From Lichenicola sp964236105 (GTDB lineage Bacteria > Pseudomonadota > Alphaproteobacteria > Acetobacterales > Acetobacteraceae): a stretch of DNA of 64,000 nt. How positions within the stretch are numbered: position 1 is the stretch's first letter; each line of letters opens with the position of its first letter. The position numbers and the translations under genes were made by a program. The notes under the pieces were generated by a model. The model had not been told where the DNA came from, made no database searches, and saw nothing but the letters and a program-made list of their open reading frames with translations. Below are positions 45,549 to 54,130 of the stretch, piece by piece. The stretch covers positions 124,001 through 188,000 of the forward strand of contig CAXSBC010000008.1 of assembly GCA_964236105.1 (NCBI GenBank), in the 5' to 3' direction.

Positions 45549-46424
45549 CTATGCGCTCCAGCCGAAATGCGGGAAGCACCAGCCGAGCTTGCCCAGCACG
45601 ATCGCGTTCATCTCCGGCGTCAGGGTGGACGGCCAGTCGCCGGCGATGCCCTTGCGGAGGAACGACCCGTTCTCCGCCACCCCGGGCTCGCGGCCGCCGG
45701 TCAGGCGCTGGAACGAGGTGCGCGCGATGCAGTCGGCCACGATGTCCGGGCTGTCGGACACGCCCAGGAACCCGAACAGCCGCGCCAGCGCCGGCTCGGG
45801 CGCGCTCAGCAGCGTCTCGTAGGTCACGATCCGGTAGCTGTCGGGGAACCTGTCCCTGTAGGCCAGCATCGTTCGCATCCATTGGTCCGCCATCGGCAGG
45901 ACCTGTCTGACGAACGCCATCTTCGCCGCCTCGTCGTCGCCCGCCTTGGTCTGGAACCGGTGCCAGTTCGACGTGATGACGTCGCGCGGGTCGCGCGCGA
46001 TGCCGATCAGCTTGCTGTTCGGGAACAGCGACGTCAGCTGGGGAAAGAAGAACAGGTTCCCCGGCGTCTTCTCGCCGATCGCCCGGCAGTCCTGCCCGAG
46101 GCTCTGCTGACGCAGGGCCAGCATGATGCCGGTGCCGACCAGGAACTGGGTGTCGTCGGCCACCGGAAGCGGATAGCCGCCGGTATGGGCGAAGATCGAG
46201 CTGTTCCTGTTGTGGAGCTCCTGGTGGCGCGCCCGCATGACGCGGTCGAGCGGCATCGCCAGATGATCGCGAAACATCGCCTCCCCGCGACAGCAGATCT
46301 CGGGATGACCGTCGAGCATCTGCTGCAGCCACGTCGTGCCGGAGCGTGGCTGGCCGTCGACAAAGAACAGCTGCCGTTCCGCGAGGCTCACGAGCTCCGC
46401 CTGACGTTCGACCCAGCTCTGCAC
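45549..46424 (-). CDS. Sulfotransferase family protein
   Basis: A 291-aa PAPS-dependent sulfotransferase-like protein. The 5'-phosphosulfate loop is FFVDGQPRSGTTWLQQML (near 18-35); the 3'-phosphate motif is IGIARDPRDVITSNW (near 150), followed by YETLLSAPEPALARLFGFLG. It probably sulfates a carbohydrate, lipid or peptide; the acceptor is unknown. The GTG at 46424 follows an AGGGGGG site and gives a normal N-terminus; the frame runs much further upstream without family similarity. Divergent from the porin operon, with the Fur-like palindrome in between. Confidence 0.78.
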   Translation of the reverse strand: MQSWVERQAELVSLAERQLFFVDGQPRSGTTWLQQMLDGHPEICCRGEAMFRDHLAMPLDRVMRARHQELHNRNSSIFAHTGGYPLPVADDTQFLVGTGIMLALRQQSLGQDCRAIGEKTPGNLFFFPQLTSLFPNSKLIGIARDPRDVITSNWHRFQTKAGDDEAAKMAFVRQVLPMADQWMRTMLAYRDRFPDSYRIVTYETLLSAPEPALARLFGFLGVSDSPDIVADCIARTSFQRLTGGREPGVAENGSFLRKGIAGDWPSTLTPEMNAIVLGKLGWCFPHFGWSA

Positions 46425-46596
46425 GCCCGATCCGCCCCCCTGCCGGCTGCCTGACGAGCGATCTCTACGCGATCCGGCGGCTCCGGTCCCGGCCCGATGA
46501 TGCAACCATCCGACAACCGGGCTCTTGCGGTTCCGGCCAGGGCGCCGTCCCCTGCTGCCCGGTTGACGTCCCGGGCGGCGTCTCCTAGACCCTAGT

Positions 46597-46611
46597 TGCA
46601 AATGATTTGCA
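46597..46611. promoter_or_regulatory. Fur-family operator candidate (perfect 7-1-7 palindrome)
   Basis: TGCAAATGATTTGCA is a perfect inverted repeat of 7-bp arms around one base, the architecture of Fur/Mur binding sites. It lies 38 bp upstream of the porin GTG, in an A/T-rich pocket of otherwise G+C-rich DNA. It should place the porin-propeller-DyP operon under iron (or manganese) control. Confidence 0.65.
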
Positions 46612-46648
46612 TTAACGAGTGGAGCCGCTCGTTTCGCGAGGAGGTCAC

Positions 46649-48040
46649 GTGGCGATGGTGACGAGGCTGTGGACACTGGGGCTGGCCTGCTCGATCGGCA
46701 TCGGCGTTCCGGCGGCGGCCAAGGCGCAGACCAGCGCCGGCAACCTGCTCGGCCCTGTCTGGGGCGTGCGGCCATGGCTCGGGCAGTATGGGGTGAGCCT
46801 CGGGCTGAGCGAGATCAGCGAGGTGTTCGGCAACCCGACCGGCGGCATCCATCGTGGCGCCGCCTATGACGGGGTCACCGAGGCGAGTCTCGGCCTTGAC
46901 CTTGGCCGCGCTTTCGGGGTGCAGGGCGGCATCATCAATGTCAGCGCGTTCCAGATCCACGGCCGCAGCGAGAGTCAGGACAACCTGGACAACATCAATA
47001 CCGCCAGCGGCATCGAGGCGAACCGCGCGACCCGGCTGTGGGAGCTCTGGTACGACCAGTCCTTCCATGACGGCCAGTTCGACCTCAAGATCGGTCAGCA
47101 GAGCCTGGATCAGGAGTTCATCACCAGCAGCAGCGCGGGCGTGTTCACCAATACCGTGTTCGGCTGGCCGGCCTTGCCGTCCTACGACCTGTATGCCGGC
47201 GGCCCGGCCTACCCGCTGGCCTCCCTCGGCGTCCGGCTGCGCGCCAGCGTCGGGCCGTTCATCGCCCTCGCCGGGGTGTTCGACGACAATCCGGCCGGCG
47301 GTCCGTTCAGGAACGACCCGCAGACGGCAAACGCGTCGGGCACGCTGTTCAACCTGAACACCGGCGCCCTGGTCCTCACCGAGCTCGACTATTTCCTGAA
47401 TACGCCGTCCGCCGGCGACACGGTCACGCCGGACAACGTTCGCGGGCAGGAGACCGGTCTGCAGGGGGCATACAAGATCGGCGCCTGGTTCGACACCGCG
47501 AACTTCCCCGATGCCCGCTACGACGACCAGGGCGGCCTGCTCGCCAGCCCGTCCAGCGACAGGGTCAACGCCATGCATCGGCACAACGTCTCGGTCTACG
47601 GCATCGTCGACCAGACCATCTGGAAGCCCGATTCGGCCGGTGCCCGCGCGGTGAACATCTTCACCCGGCTGATGGGCGCCCCGGGCGACCGCAACGTCAT
47701 CGACTTCGCGGCCAATCTCGGCCTGGTGCTGAGGGACCCGCTTCCCGGACGCGACGGCGACTCGCTGGGCTTTGCCGGCGGCGTCACCAAGCTCGGCCGG
47801 CATACCCTCGACTACGACCGCGACGTGCAGGCGTTCAATCCGGGCGTCTACGCGCCGCTGCGTTCGTCCGAGAGCTATCTCGAGCTGACCTATCAGTATG
47901 TCCCCTATGGCTGGCTGACGATCCAGCCGGATGCGCAATACATCTTCATGCCTGGCGGCGGCATCGCCAACCCGAACGCGCCGGACCGTCGGATCTCGAA
48001 CGAGCTCGTGCTGGGCCTGCGCGGCAACGTCGCGTTCTGA
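46649..48040 (+). CDS. Carbohydrate porin, OprB family
   Basis: A 463-aa outer-membrane beta-barrel. The signal peptide (TRLWTLGLACSIGIGVPAAA) is cleaved near AKA-QTS. The mature protein has the OprB features LGLDLGRAFGVQGGIINVSA, RLWELWYDQSFHDGQFDLKI and GQQSLDQEF, and ends ISNELVLGLRGNVAF with a terminal Phe for Bam recognition. It is a passive channel for sugars or, in this context, perhaps another solute. GTG 46649 is favoured because GAGGAGG lies 5 nt upstream; ATG 46655 is the alternative. First gene after the Fur-like box; the next gene is 38 bp on. Confidence 0.85.
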   Translation: MAMVTRLWTLGLACSIGIGVPAAAKAQTSAGNLLGPVWGVRPWLGQYGVSLGLSEISEVFGNPTGGIHRGAAYDGVTEASLGLDLGRAFGVQGGIINVSAFQIHGRSESQDNLDNINTASGIEANRATRLWELWYDQSFHDGQFDLKIGQQSLDQEFITSSSAGVFTNTVFGWPALPSYDLYAGGPAYPLASLGVRLRASVGPFIALAGVFDDNPAGGPFRNDPQTANASGTLFNLNTGALVLTELDYFLNTPSAGDTVTPDNVRGQETGLQGAYKIGAWFDTANFPDARYDDQGGLLASPSSDRVNAMHRHNVSVYGIVDQTIWKPDSAGARAVNIFTRLMGAPGDRNVIDFAANLGLVLRDPLPGRDGDSLGFAGGVTKLGRHTLDYDRDVQAFNPGVYAPLRSSESYLELTYQYVPYGWLTIQPDAQYIFMPGGGIANPNAPDRRISNELVLGLRGNVAF

Positions 48041-48078
48041 TTGCTTATGCGACTGACTCTCACTATCTGGAGGTCCAG

Positions 48079-49224
48079 ATGACACCGCTCACGCCTCGCA
48101 ACGCGCCGTTCGGCCGTTTCCTGCTCGCGACCGCCGCCTTCGGGCTGGCGCTGGCGGCGCCGGCGCTGGCGGTCGGCGCCCCGCCCTTCCTGGTCGGGCT
48201 CAAGCGCCACACGACGATCGCCTCCACGGTGCCGGCCAATGGCGACCAGAATCCCTACGCCGTGGCCGTGTCCCCGGTCAGCAGCGGCAGGCTGGTGCAG
48301 GGCCATGTCCTGGTCGGCAACTTCAACAACGCCGGCAACCTGCAGGGCCTCGGCACCACGATCGTGCAGATCGACCCGGTTTCGCACGACCTCACCCTGT
48401 TTGCGTCCGTGCCGCAGAAGCTGGATCGGTGCCCGGGCGGCGTCGGCCTGACCACCGCGATGGCGGTGCTGCGGTCGGGCTGGGTGATCGTCGGCAGTCT
48501 GCCGAGCACCGACGGCACCACCGCGACCAAGGGCGATGGCTGCCTGATCCTGTTCGACAGCCAGGGCAGGCTTGCCGATGTCTGGACCAGCCCCAAGATC
48601 AACGGCCCCTGGGGCAACATGGCGGTCATCGATCATGGCACGAGCGCCACGCTGTTCGTCAGCAACACCGGTTTCGGCGTCGGCGCGCCGCCGGCCGGCG
48701 AGGCTGCGACCGTCAGCAGGGCGACGATCGTGCGGATCGGCGTGCAGATCCCCGCCGGCGGCACGCCGCGCGTGTCCGACATGACCGTGGTGGCCGACGG
48801 CTTCGGCGAGGCGCCCGACAAGGGCGTGTTCATCATCGGCCCGACCGGCATCGCGCCGGGACCGGATGGTTCCATCTACGTCTCCGACGCGATTGGCAAC
48901 CGCATCGTCAGCATCCCCGAGGCCCTGACCCGCACCAGCAGTGCCGGCACCGGCATCGAGATCAGCAAGGACGGTTTCCTCAAGCGGCCCCTGGCGCTGG
49001 CCACCGCGCCCAACGGCAACCTGCTGGTCACCAACGGGTTGAACGGTCAGGCCGTCGAGATCGATCCCGTCGCGCGCAGGCAGGTGGCGGCCCAGTGGAT
49101 CGACGTCGACAAGGCGCAGCAGCCGGCCGGCAGCGGCGACCTGTTCGGTCTGGCCATGACCCCTCAGGGCGACGGCTTCTATTATGTGGAGGACGACATG
49201 AACACGCTCGTCCTGGCCCACTAG
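48079..49224 (+). CDS. Secreted NHL/beta-propeller protein
   Basis: A 381-aa exported protein. The signal peptide ends near ALAAPALA-VGA. The mature part is a repeat protein with several YVSD/NLLV-type blades (GPDGSIYVSDAIGNRIVSIP, APNGNLLVTNGLNGQAVEID, TPQGDGFYYVEDDMNTLVLA), typical of NHL-like six-bladed propellers. Cysteines in KLDRCPGG and KGDGCLI may form a disulfide. No catalytic motif seen; it may bind a ligand or partner. It lies between the porin and the DyP peroxidase, with 31 bp to the latter, so co-transcription is likely. Confidence 0.7.
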   Translation: MTPLTPRNAPFGRFLLATAAFGLALAAPALAVGAPPFLVGLKRHTTIASTVPANGDQNPYAVAVSPVSSGRLVQGHVLVGNFNNAGNLQGLGTTIVQIDPVSHDLTLFASVPQKLDRCPGGVGLTTAMAVLRSGWVIVGSLPSTDGTTATKGDGCLILFDSQGRLADVWTSPKINGPWGNMAVIDHGTSATLFVSNTGFGVGAPPAGEAATVSRATIVRIGVQIPAGGTPRVSDMTVVADGFGEAPDKGVFIIGPTGIAPGPDGSIYVSDAIGNRIVSIPEALTRTSSAGTGIEISKDGFLKRPLALATAPNGNLLVTNGLNGQAVEIDPVARRQVAAQWIDVDKAQQPAGSGDLFGLAMTPQGDGFYYVEDDMNTLVLAH

Positions 49225-49255
49225 ACACCCGCACCCGGCAGAGGATCGCGTTCCG

Positions 49256-50674
49256 TTGCACGACGACCAGCCCGACCAGACAGCCGGCGACGCCGCCTCC
49301 CGACGCGCCTTCCTGCGCGGTGCCGGCGGCATGGCGGCCGTCGGCATGGTGTGTCCGTTCTCAGGCGCGCGTGCCGCCGCCGCGGTGCCGCACCAGGCCG
49401 ACCGTGCCCAGGGCGTCACGCCGGACAGCCGGGGCCCGTCGCGCGCCACGCCCGAGGCGTTCGACGGTCCACACCAGGCCGGCATCCTGACGCCGCTGCA
49501 GAACCATAGCTGCTTCGTGGCATTCGACCTGGTCACCGAGGACGGGCCCTCGGTCGTCCGGCTGATGCGGCTCTGGACCGAGGCCGCCCGTCGCATGACC
49601 CGCGGCCAGACCGCGGCGCCGATGGATGGCAACCCCGACAAGCCGCCCGCCGACAGCGGCGACGCGGTCGGACTGGGTCCGGCGCGCCTGACCCTGACCT
49701 TCGGCTTCGGGGCCGGGCTGTTCGAGAAGGACGGGCAGGATCGCTACGGCCTGCGGTCCCGCCGTCCGGCGGCGCTCGCCGATCTGCCGCGCTTCAACGG
49801 CGACCAGCTGCAGCCCGCCAGCACCGGCGGCGACCTGTCGATCCAGGCCTGCGCGGACGATCCGCAGGTCGCCTTCCACGCGGTGCGCCAGCTCGCCCGC
49901 ATCGCCGACGGCGTCGCCCAGCTGCGCTGGATCCAGAACGCCTACAGCGCCCAGTTCGCCGCCGAGGACACGCCGCGCAACCTGATGGGCTTCAAGGACG
50001 GCACCCAGAACCCGATCTCGGCACGGCCCGACCAGGTGAATGCGGTCGCCGGCGGCAAGCGCTTCACGGCACCCACGCCGGCCGAGATCGTCTGGGCCGG
50101 TCCGGCGGATGCCGACTGGATGTCGGGCGGCAGCTATGTCGTCGCCCGTCGCATCCGCATCTCGCTCGAGCACTGGGACCGCACCGACCTGTCCTTCCAG
50201 GAACAGGTGTTCGGACGGCGCAAGCAGTCCGGCGCGCCGCTGACCGGCAGGCAGGAGTTCGATCCGCTCGACCTGGATGCCGTCGATGCCGACGGCAACC
50301 CGGTGATCGCCGAGAACGCCCATGTCAGGCTGGGCTCGGCTGCCACCAACGACGGCGCGCAGATCCTGCGCCGGTCCTATTCCTACAATGACGGGCTGAG
50401 CATGGTGGCCGAGCGCTGGCCGCCCTGGCGGCAGGGGCTCGAATACGATGCCGGCCTGTTCTTCCTGTGCTACCAGCGCGATCCCCGCCAGGGCTTCACC
50501 CGCATCTTCGACAAGATGTCCAAGCTCGACATGCTGAACCAGTACGCAACCCATGTCGGCGGCGGCCTGTTCGCCTGCCCGCCGGGCACCGGCGGTCCGC
50601 ACGGCTTCATCGGCGAGGCCCTGTTCAAGGGCGCGGTGCTACGGACCGCAACACGGATGGCGGCCTCCGGCTGA
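49256..50674 (+). CDS. efeB: Dyp-type heme peroxidase, EfeB-like, Tat-exported
   Basis: A 472-aa deferrochelatase/peroxidase. The Tat signal SRRAFLRGAGG is followed by a hydrophobic stretch ending near GARAAAAV. The DyP motif is NLMGFKDGTQNP (GxxDG; Asp catalytic). The heme-ligand His is in NAHVRLGSAA and the distal Arg is in ILRRSYSYNDG; WDRTDLSFQEQVFGRRKQSG is typical of EfeB. It folds in the cytosol and works in the periplasm, oxidising donors with peroxide and possibly releasing iron from heme. EfeU and EfeO are absent here. TTG 49256 is the start, with AGAGGA upstream. A terminator follows directly. Confidence 0.88.
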   Translation: MHDDQPDQTAGDAASRRAFLRGAGGMAAVGMVCPFSGARAAAAVPHQADRAQGVTPDSRGPSRATPEAFDGPHQAGILTPLQNHSCFVAFDLVTEDGPSVVRLMRLWTEAARRMTRGQTAAPMDGNPDKPPADSGDAVGLGPARLTLTFGFGAGLFEKDGQDRYGLRSRRPAALADLPRFNGDQLQPASTGGDLSIQACADDPQVAFHAVRQLARIADGVAQLRWIQNAYSAQFAAEDTPRNLMGFKDGTQNPISARPDQVNAVAGGKRFTAPTPAEIVWAGPADADWMSGGSYVVARRIRISLEHWDRTDLSFQEQVFGRRKQSGAPLTGRQEFDPLDLDAVDADGNPVIAENAHVRLGSAATNDGAQILRRSYSYNDGLSMVAERWPPWRQGLEYDAGLFFLCYQRDPRQGFTRIFDKMSKLDMLNQYATHVGGGLFACPPGTGGPHGFIGEALFKGAVLRTATRMAASG

Positions 50675-50696
50675 CCAGGAAACAGGCATTTCCTGG
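50675..50696 (+). terminator. Terminator hairpin after the DyP peroxidase
   Basis: CCAGGAAA-caggca-TTTCCTGG is a perfect 8-bp stem with a 6-nt loop, beginning one base after the stop codon. It separates the iron-type operon from the ATP synthase genes, 72 bp further on. Confidence 0.6.
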
Positions 50697-50767
50697 CGGA
50701 TCTGCTTCCTTGACAGGTCATTCCACCCCCGTTAGTGAGCCGAGGCACCCGGCAGGAGGTGCGATCC

Positions 50768-51088
50768 ATGGACGAGGATACGTCGAGCTCCGGGAAATCC
50801 TTTGATCAGCGGTTGCAGGAGGCTCGGACCAGGCAGGGCCTGGATGCCGAGCCGGTCCGGACTGACCGGCCCGTTGCCGAGTTCTCCGCGATGGCGGCGT
50901 TCTTCAGGGTGGGCATCGAGCTCGTCTCGGCCCTGCTGGTCGGTCTGGCGATCGGCTGGGGGCTGGATCGCCTTCTGAAGACCAGGCCGCTGTTCCTGAT
51001 CCTGTTTGTTCTTCTCGGCGGCGTTGCCGGCATCATCAACGTTTGGCGCCAGGTCGCGCCGGCACCGACACCTGGCCGCAAGAGCTAG
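50768..51088 (+). CDS. atpI: ATP synthase protein I
   Basis: A 106-aa membrane protein with two hydrophobic helices (VGIELVSALLVGLAIGWGLD and LFLILFVLLGGVAGIINVW), preceded by a charged N-terminus of about 45 residues. This is the AtpI/Znf-like assembly factor that heads alphaproteobacterial F0 operons and assists c-ring assembly. GGAGGTGC precedes the ATG at 50768. Followed by atpB after 43 bp. Confidence 0.88.
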   Translation: MDEDTSSSGKSFDQRLQEARTRQGLDAEPVRTDRPVAEFSAMAAFFRVGIELVSALLVGLAIGWGLDRLLKTRPLFLILFVLLGGVAGIINVWRQVAPAPTPGRKS

Positions 51089-51131
51089 GAATTCGACCAG
51101 AGCAATCTGGAACTTAGGGGAGGAGGACGGT

Positions 51132-51881
51132 TTGGCGGGCGGACATTCCATCGACGCACTGGGTCAGTTCGAGCTGCACCCGGTCCTGGGTTCGCTCGGC
51201 GCCAGCCTGCGCTTCAGCCAGTCGAACCTGATGATGGTGATCGCCGCCGTGATCATCCTTGCGGTCCTTTATCTCGGCATGCGCCCCCGCGCGATCGTGC
51301 CGGGCCGGTTCCAGGCGGCAGCCGAGCTGCTCTACGACTTCATCCACACCATGGCGATCGACCAGATCGGCCACCAGGGACAGCGCTTCTTTCCGTTCGT
51401 CTTCACCCTGTTTTCCTTCATCCTGGCCGGCAACTATCTCGGCCTGGTGCCGGGCTCCTTCACCTTCACCAGCCATATCGCGGTGACGGGTGGGCTCGCG
51501 ATCCTGGTGTTCCTGGTCGGGCTGCTGGTGGCGCTGCGCGAGCAGGGGCTCAAGTTCTTCGGTCATTTCATGCCCGAGGGCGCGCCGGTGGCTCTGGCGC
51601 CGCTGCTGGTGCCGATTGAGATCCTGTCCTACCTGTCCCGGCCGATCAGCCTGGCAGTGCGACTCTTCGCCAACATGATGGCCGGCCACGTCATGTTCGA
51701 GATGTTCGCCGCCTTCACCATCCTGCTGGGCGGCATCCACTATATCGGTCCGGTGCTCGGCATCGCGCCGCTGGTGATCAACATGGCCTTGATCGCTCTC
51801 GAGCTGCTGGTCGGTGCGCTGCAGGCCTACGTGTTCGCCATCCTCACCTGCATCTACCTGCGCGAGGCTGTCGCGCACTGA
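51132..51881 (+). CDS. atpB: F0 ATP synthase subunit a
   Basis: A 249-aa polytopic proton-channel subunit with about six membrane helices. The conserved Arg facing the c-ring is in PISLAVRLFANMMAGH, and the C-terminal region VINMALIALELLVGALQAYV is typical. The start is TTG 51132, with AGGAGGACGG just before; no ATG is suitably placed. The ribosome-binding spacing is excellent, so the rare start may be a deliberate set-point on subunit a synthesis. Confidence 0.93.
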   Translation: MAGGHSIDALGQFELHPVLGSLGASLRFSQSNLMMVIAAVIILAVLYLGMRPRAIVPGRFQAAAELLYDFIHTMAIDQIGHQGQRFFPFVFTLFSFILAGNYLGLVPGSFTFTSHIAVTGGLAILVFLVGLLVALREQGLKFFGHFMPEGAPVALAPLLVPIEILSYLSRPISLAVRLFANMMAGHVMFEMFAAFTILLGGIHYIGPVLGIAPLVINMALIALELLVGALQAYVFAILTCIYLREAVAH

Positions 51882-51926
51882 CGTGCGGCGCTTCCCCGTC
51901 TTCCATTTCAAACAAGGACCTCTGCC

Positions 51927-52151
51927 ATGGATCTCGCTGCCGCTCGTTACATTGGCGCCGGTATCGCCGTGATCGCCCTTGCCGGCGTCGGCATCGGCAT
52001 CGGCAACATCTTCGCGGCGATGGTGAGCGCGATCGGCCGCAACCCCGCCGCACGACCGCACGTGTTCGGTCTGGGCATCCTGGGCTTCGCGCTGACCGAG
52101 GCGGTGGCACTCTACGCGCTGGTGATCGCCTTCATCATCCTGTTCGTCTGA
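51927..52151 (+). CDS. atpE: F0 ATP synthase subunit c
   Basis: A 74-aa hairpin of two membrane helices. The polar loop is GRNPAARP and the proton-binding Glu sits in helix 2 (LGFALTEAVALYALVIAFI, residue about 58). It forms the rotor ring. No Na+-type ligand set (Gln and Ser/Thr near the acid) is evident, consistent with a proton-driven enzyme. 45 bp after atpB, 26 bp before the b' gene. Confidence 0.95.
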   Translation: MDLAAARYIGAGIAVIALAGVGIGIGNIFAAMVSAIGRNPAARPHVFGLGILGFALTEAVALYALVIAFIILFV

Positions 52152-52177
52152 GCGTCAGGCCGGGGAACCAGGAGGCG

Positions 52178-52792
52178 ATGGTGTCGCGAGCCCTCATGAC
52201 CGGACCTGCCAGCCTGTCCGGTCTCGTCCGCGCTGCCGTCCTGTCCGCCCTGATGGCCGGCGCCGGCGGACGACCGGCCCTCGCCGCCGGCATGCCGCAG
52301 CTCCAGTTCAACAACCCGCTCACGACGGGTCAGGTGTTCTGGGGCGCGGTCATCTTCCTGATGCTCTATCTGGTGCTCAGCCGCTCGGCGCTTCCCCGGG
52401 TCGGCGCCGTGCTGGCCGACCGGCGCAGCCGGATCGAGGGCGACCTCGATGCGGCCAAGGTTGCCCGCAACCAGGCCGACAGCTCGATCGACGAGCTGCG
52501 CCGCGCCCGCCGCGCAGCCTCCGCCGAGGCGGCCGGCATCGTCGAGACGGTGGTGGCCGAGGCCCGCGAGCATGCCGCCGCCCAGGCTCGCGAGATGAAT
52601 GCCCGGCTCGAGGCCGAGATCGCCCGTGCCGAGGAGGCCGTCGCCGCGTCGCGACAGGCGGCCCTGGGCTCGCTGCGCACGGTCGCCGCCGACACCGCCC
52701 AGCTGCTGGTCGAACGGCTGACGGGAGCTGCCGCCGATCACGCGCTGGTCGAATCCAAGGTGGACGCGGCTCTCGCCGCCCGCCCGGCCTGA
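52178..52792 (+). CDS. atpF': F0 ATP synthase subunit b'
   Basis: A 204-aa stator subunit. A leader-like region of about 37 residues (LSGLVRAAVLSALMAGAGG) ends near ALAAG, followed by one membrane helix (TGQVFWGAVIFLMLYLVLS) and a long charged coiled coil (RNQADSSIDELRRARRAASA to the end). The separate b and b' genes are typical of photosynthetic and alphaproteobacterial ATP synthases. The extended N-terminus may be a cleaved signal or mis-set start; other in-frame ATGs lie downstream. 19 bp before atpF. Confidence 0.9.
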   Translation: MVSRALMTGPASLSGLVRAAVLSALMAGAGGRPALAAGMPQLQFNNPLTTGQVFWGAVIFLMLYLVLSRSALPRVGAVLADRRSRIEGDLDAAKVARNQADSSIDELRRARRAASAEAAGIVETVVAEAREHAAAQAREMNARLEAEIARAEEAVAASRQAALGSLRTVAADTAQLLVERLTGAAADHALVESKVDAALAARPA

Positions 52793-52811
52793 TTCCGGAG
52801 GAAGACCGTTC

Positions 52812-53324
52812 ATGGACGTCCAGACCCTCCTGCACGAGCCGCGCTTCTGGTACACGGTGGCCTTCGTCCTGTTCTTCGTGCTGTTCAGCCGCAGGCTCTG
52901 GCGCCCGCTTGCCGCCATGCTCGACCACCGCGCCGCCACCGTCCGGCTTGAGCTCGACGAGGCCGCCCGGCTGCGTCGCGAGGCCGAGCTCATGCTCGGA
53001 GCCGCGAAGCGGGAGCGCGAGGCGGCGCTGGCGGAGTCCAAGGCGCTGATCGAGAACGCCAGGGCGGAGTCGCTTCGCATCGCCGAGACGGCGAAGCGGG
53101 AGGCGGATGCCAGTGCCGCAAGGCGCGAGCGCATGGCGCATGATCGCATCGGCGCCGCCGAGCGCGCCGCGGTCGCGGAAGTGCGGGCTGTTGCCGCGGA
53201 CATCGCCACCGAGGCCGCGCGTGCGGTCGTCGCCGAGGCGCTGACCGTGGACACCGACGCGGCGCTGATCGACCGTGCCATCGCCGGCCTGCCGGCATCC
53301 TTCGCGACCCGCGTCGCTGCGTGA
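52812..53324 (+). CDS. atpF: F0 ATP synthase subunit b
   Basis: A 170-aa stator subunit. It has one N-terminal membrane helix (RFWYTVAFVLFFVLFSRRLW), then an Arg/Glu/Ala-rich coiled coil that dimerises with b' and links F0 to F1. GGAGGAAGACC precedes the ATG. Its TGA overlaps the GTG of the GT2 gene (GTGA), so the glycosyltransferase is read from the end of the ATP synthase operon. The F1 genes are not in this window. Confidence 0.92.
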   Translation: MDVQTLLHEPRFWYTVAFVLFFVLFSRRLWRPLAAMLDHRAATVRLELDEAARLRREAELMLGAAKREREAALAESKALIENARAESLRIAETAKREADASAARRERMAHDRIGAAERAAVAEVRAVAADIATEAARAVVAEALTVDTDAALIDRAIAGLPASFATRVAA

Positions 53325-54091
53325 CAGGCCAAGCCTGGGGCGACGTCCCGCGGTCGGGTTCGGACAGGCCTCTGCTTTCGATCGTGGCCGCGGTGCTGAA
53401 CGAGGCCGAGAACATCCGCCCCGTCTGCGTCGAGATGGCGACGGCATTCGCCGGTCTGCCGTCCCACGAGGTGGTGTTCGTCGATGACGGCAGCACCGAC
53501 GGCACCGTCGCCGCCCTGCTCGCCGCCCGGGACGTGCTGCCGCAGCTTCGCGTCGTCAGCCACGACCGGCGCTGCGGCAAGTCGGCGGCGCTGCGTACCG
53601 GCATCGAGGCGGCGCACGGCACCTGGATCGCCACCATCGATGGCGACGGCCAGGACGATCCGGCGGAGATCGCGCCGATGCTCGCCCTGGCGCAGAAGGC
53701 CGGTCCGGTCGAGCCCGGCCCGCTGCTGGTGGGGGTGCGGCTGAAGCGCCATGACAACCTGTCCCGCCGGTTTGCCACCCGGTTCGCCAACGGCCTGCGC
53801 CGGCGCCTGCTCAACGATGGCTGCCCCGATACCGGCGCGCCGATGAAGCTGTTCCGTCGTGCAGACTTTCTGCGTCTGCCGCAGTTCGAGGGGGTGCACC
53901 GCTTCCTGCCGGCCCTGTTCCAGCATTATGGCGGCGCGTTGATCTGCTATCCCGTGCGTCACCGGGCGCGGCTGCATGGCCGCTCGAAATACACCAACCT
54001 GAACCGCGCCGTGGTCGGCGTGCGCGACATGATGGGGGTGATCTGGCTGCAGTCGCGGACCCGCGTGCCGGGTGCGCTGACCGAGAGATAG
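53321..54091 (+). CDS. GT2 glycosyltransferase, dolichol-phosphate mannosyltransferase type
   Basis: A 256-aa GT-A transferase. Motifs: LLSIVAAVLNEAENIRPVC (near 18-36), VVFVDDGSTDGT, SHDRRCGKSAALRTGIEAAH and the metal-binding TIDGDGQDDP. It should attach a sugar from a nucleotide donor to a polyprenyl phosphate; there are no C-terminal membrane helices. It starts at GTG 53321, overlapping atpF by 4 bp. Gene 54131 encodes a polyprenyl-phosphate-sugar-dependent transferase, so the two probably act in sequence, as in ArnC/ArnT. Confidence 0.83.
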   Translation: MTGQAWGDVPRSGSDRPLLSIVAAVLNEAENIRPVCVEMATAFAGLPSHEVVFVDDGSTDGTVAALLAARDVLPQLRVVSHDRRCGKSAALRTGIEAAHGTWIATIDGDGQDDPAEIAPMLALAQKAGPVEPGPLLVGVRLKRHDNLSRRFATRFANGLRRRLLNDGCPDTGAPMKLFRRADFLRLPQFEGVHRFLPALFQHYGGALICYPVRHRARLHGRSKYTNLNRAVVGVRDMMGVIWLQSRTRVPGALTER

Positions 54092-54094
54092 ACC

Positions 54095-54120
54095 GCAGGT
54101 GCGCTGCCCTGCACCCGTGC
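54095..54120. repeat. Degenerate copy of the twin-hairpin element
   Basis: GCAGG-tgcgctgc-CCTGC, then ACCCGTGCGGGAG. It shares the core GCGCTGCCCTGnACCCG with the element at 18691-18731, but the second hairpin is only vestigial. It occupies nearly the whole gap between two glycosyltransferase genes, and the ribosome-binding GGGAG of the second lies at its end. Confidence 0.45.
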
Positions 54121-54130
54121 GGGAGCCTCC

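Noticed and set aside
46425..46775. N-terminal extension of the sulfotransferase upstream of GTG 46424
   Set aside because: The extension is Arg/Pro/Ser-rich, overlaps the Fur-like promoter region and has no family similarity.
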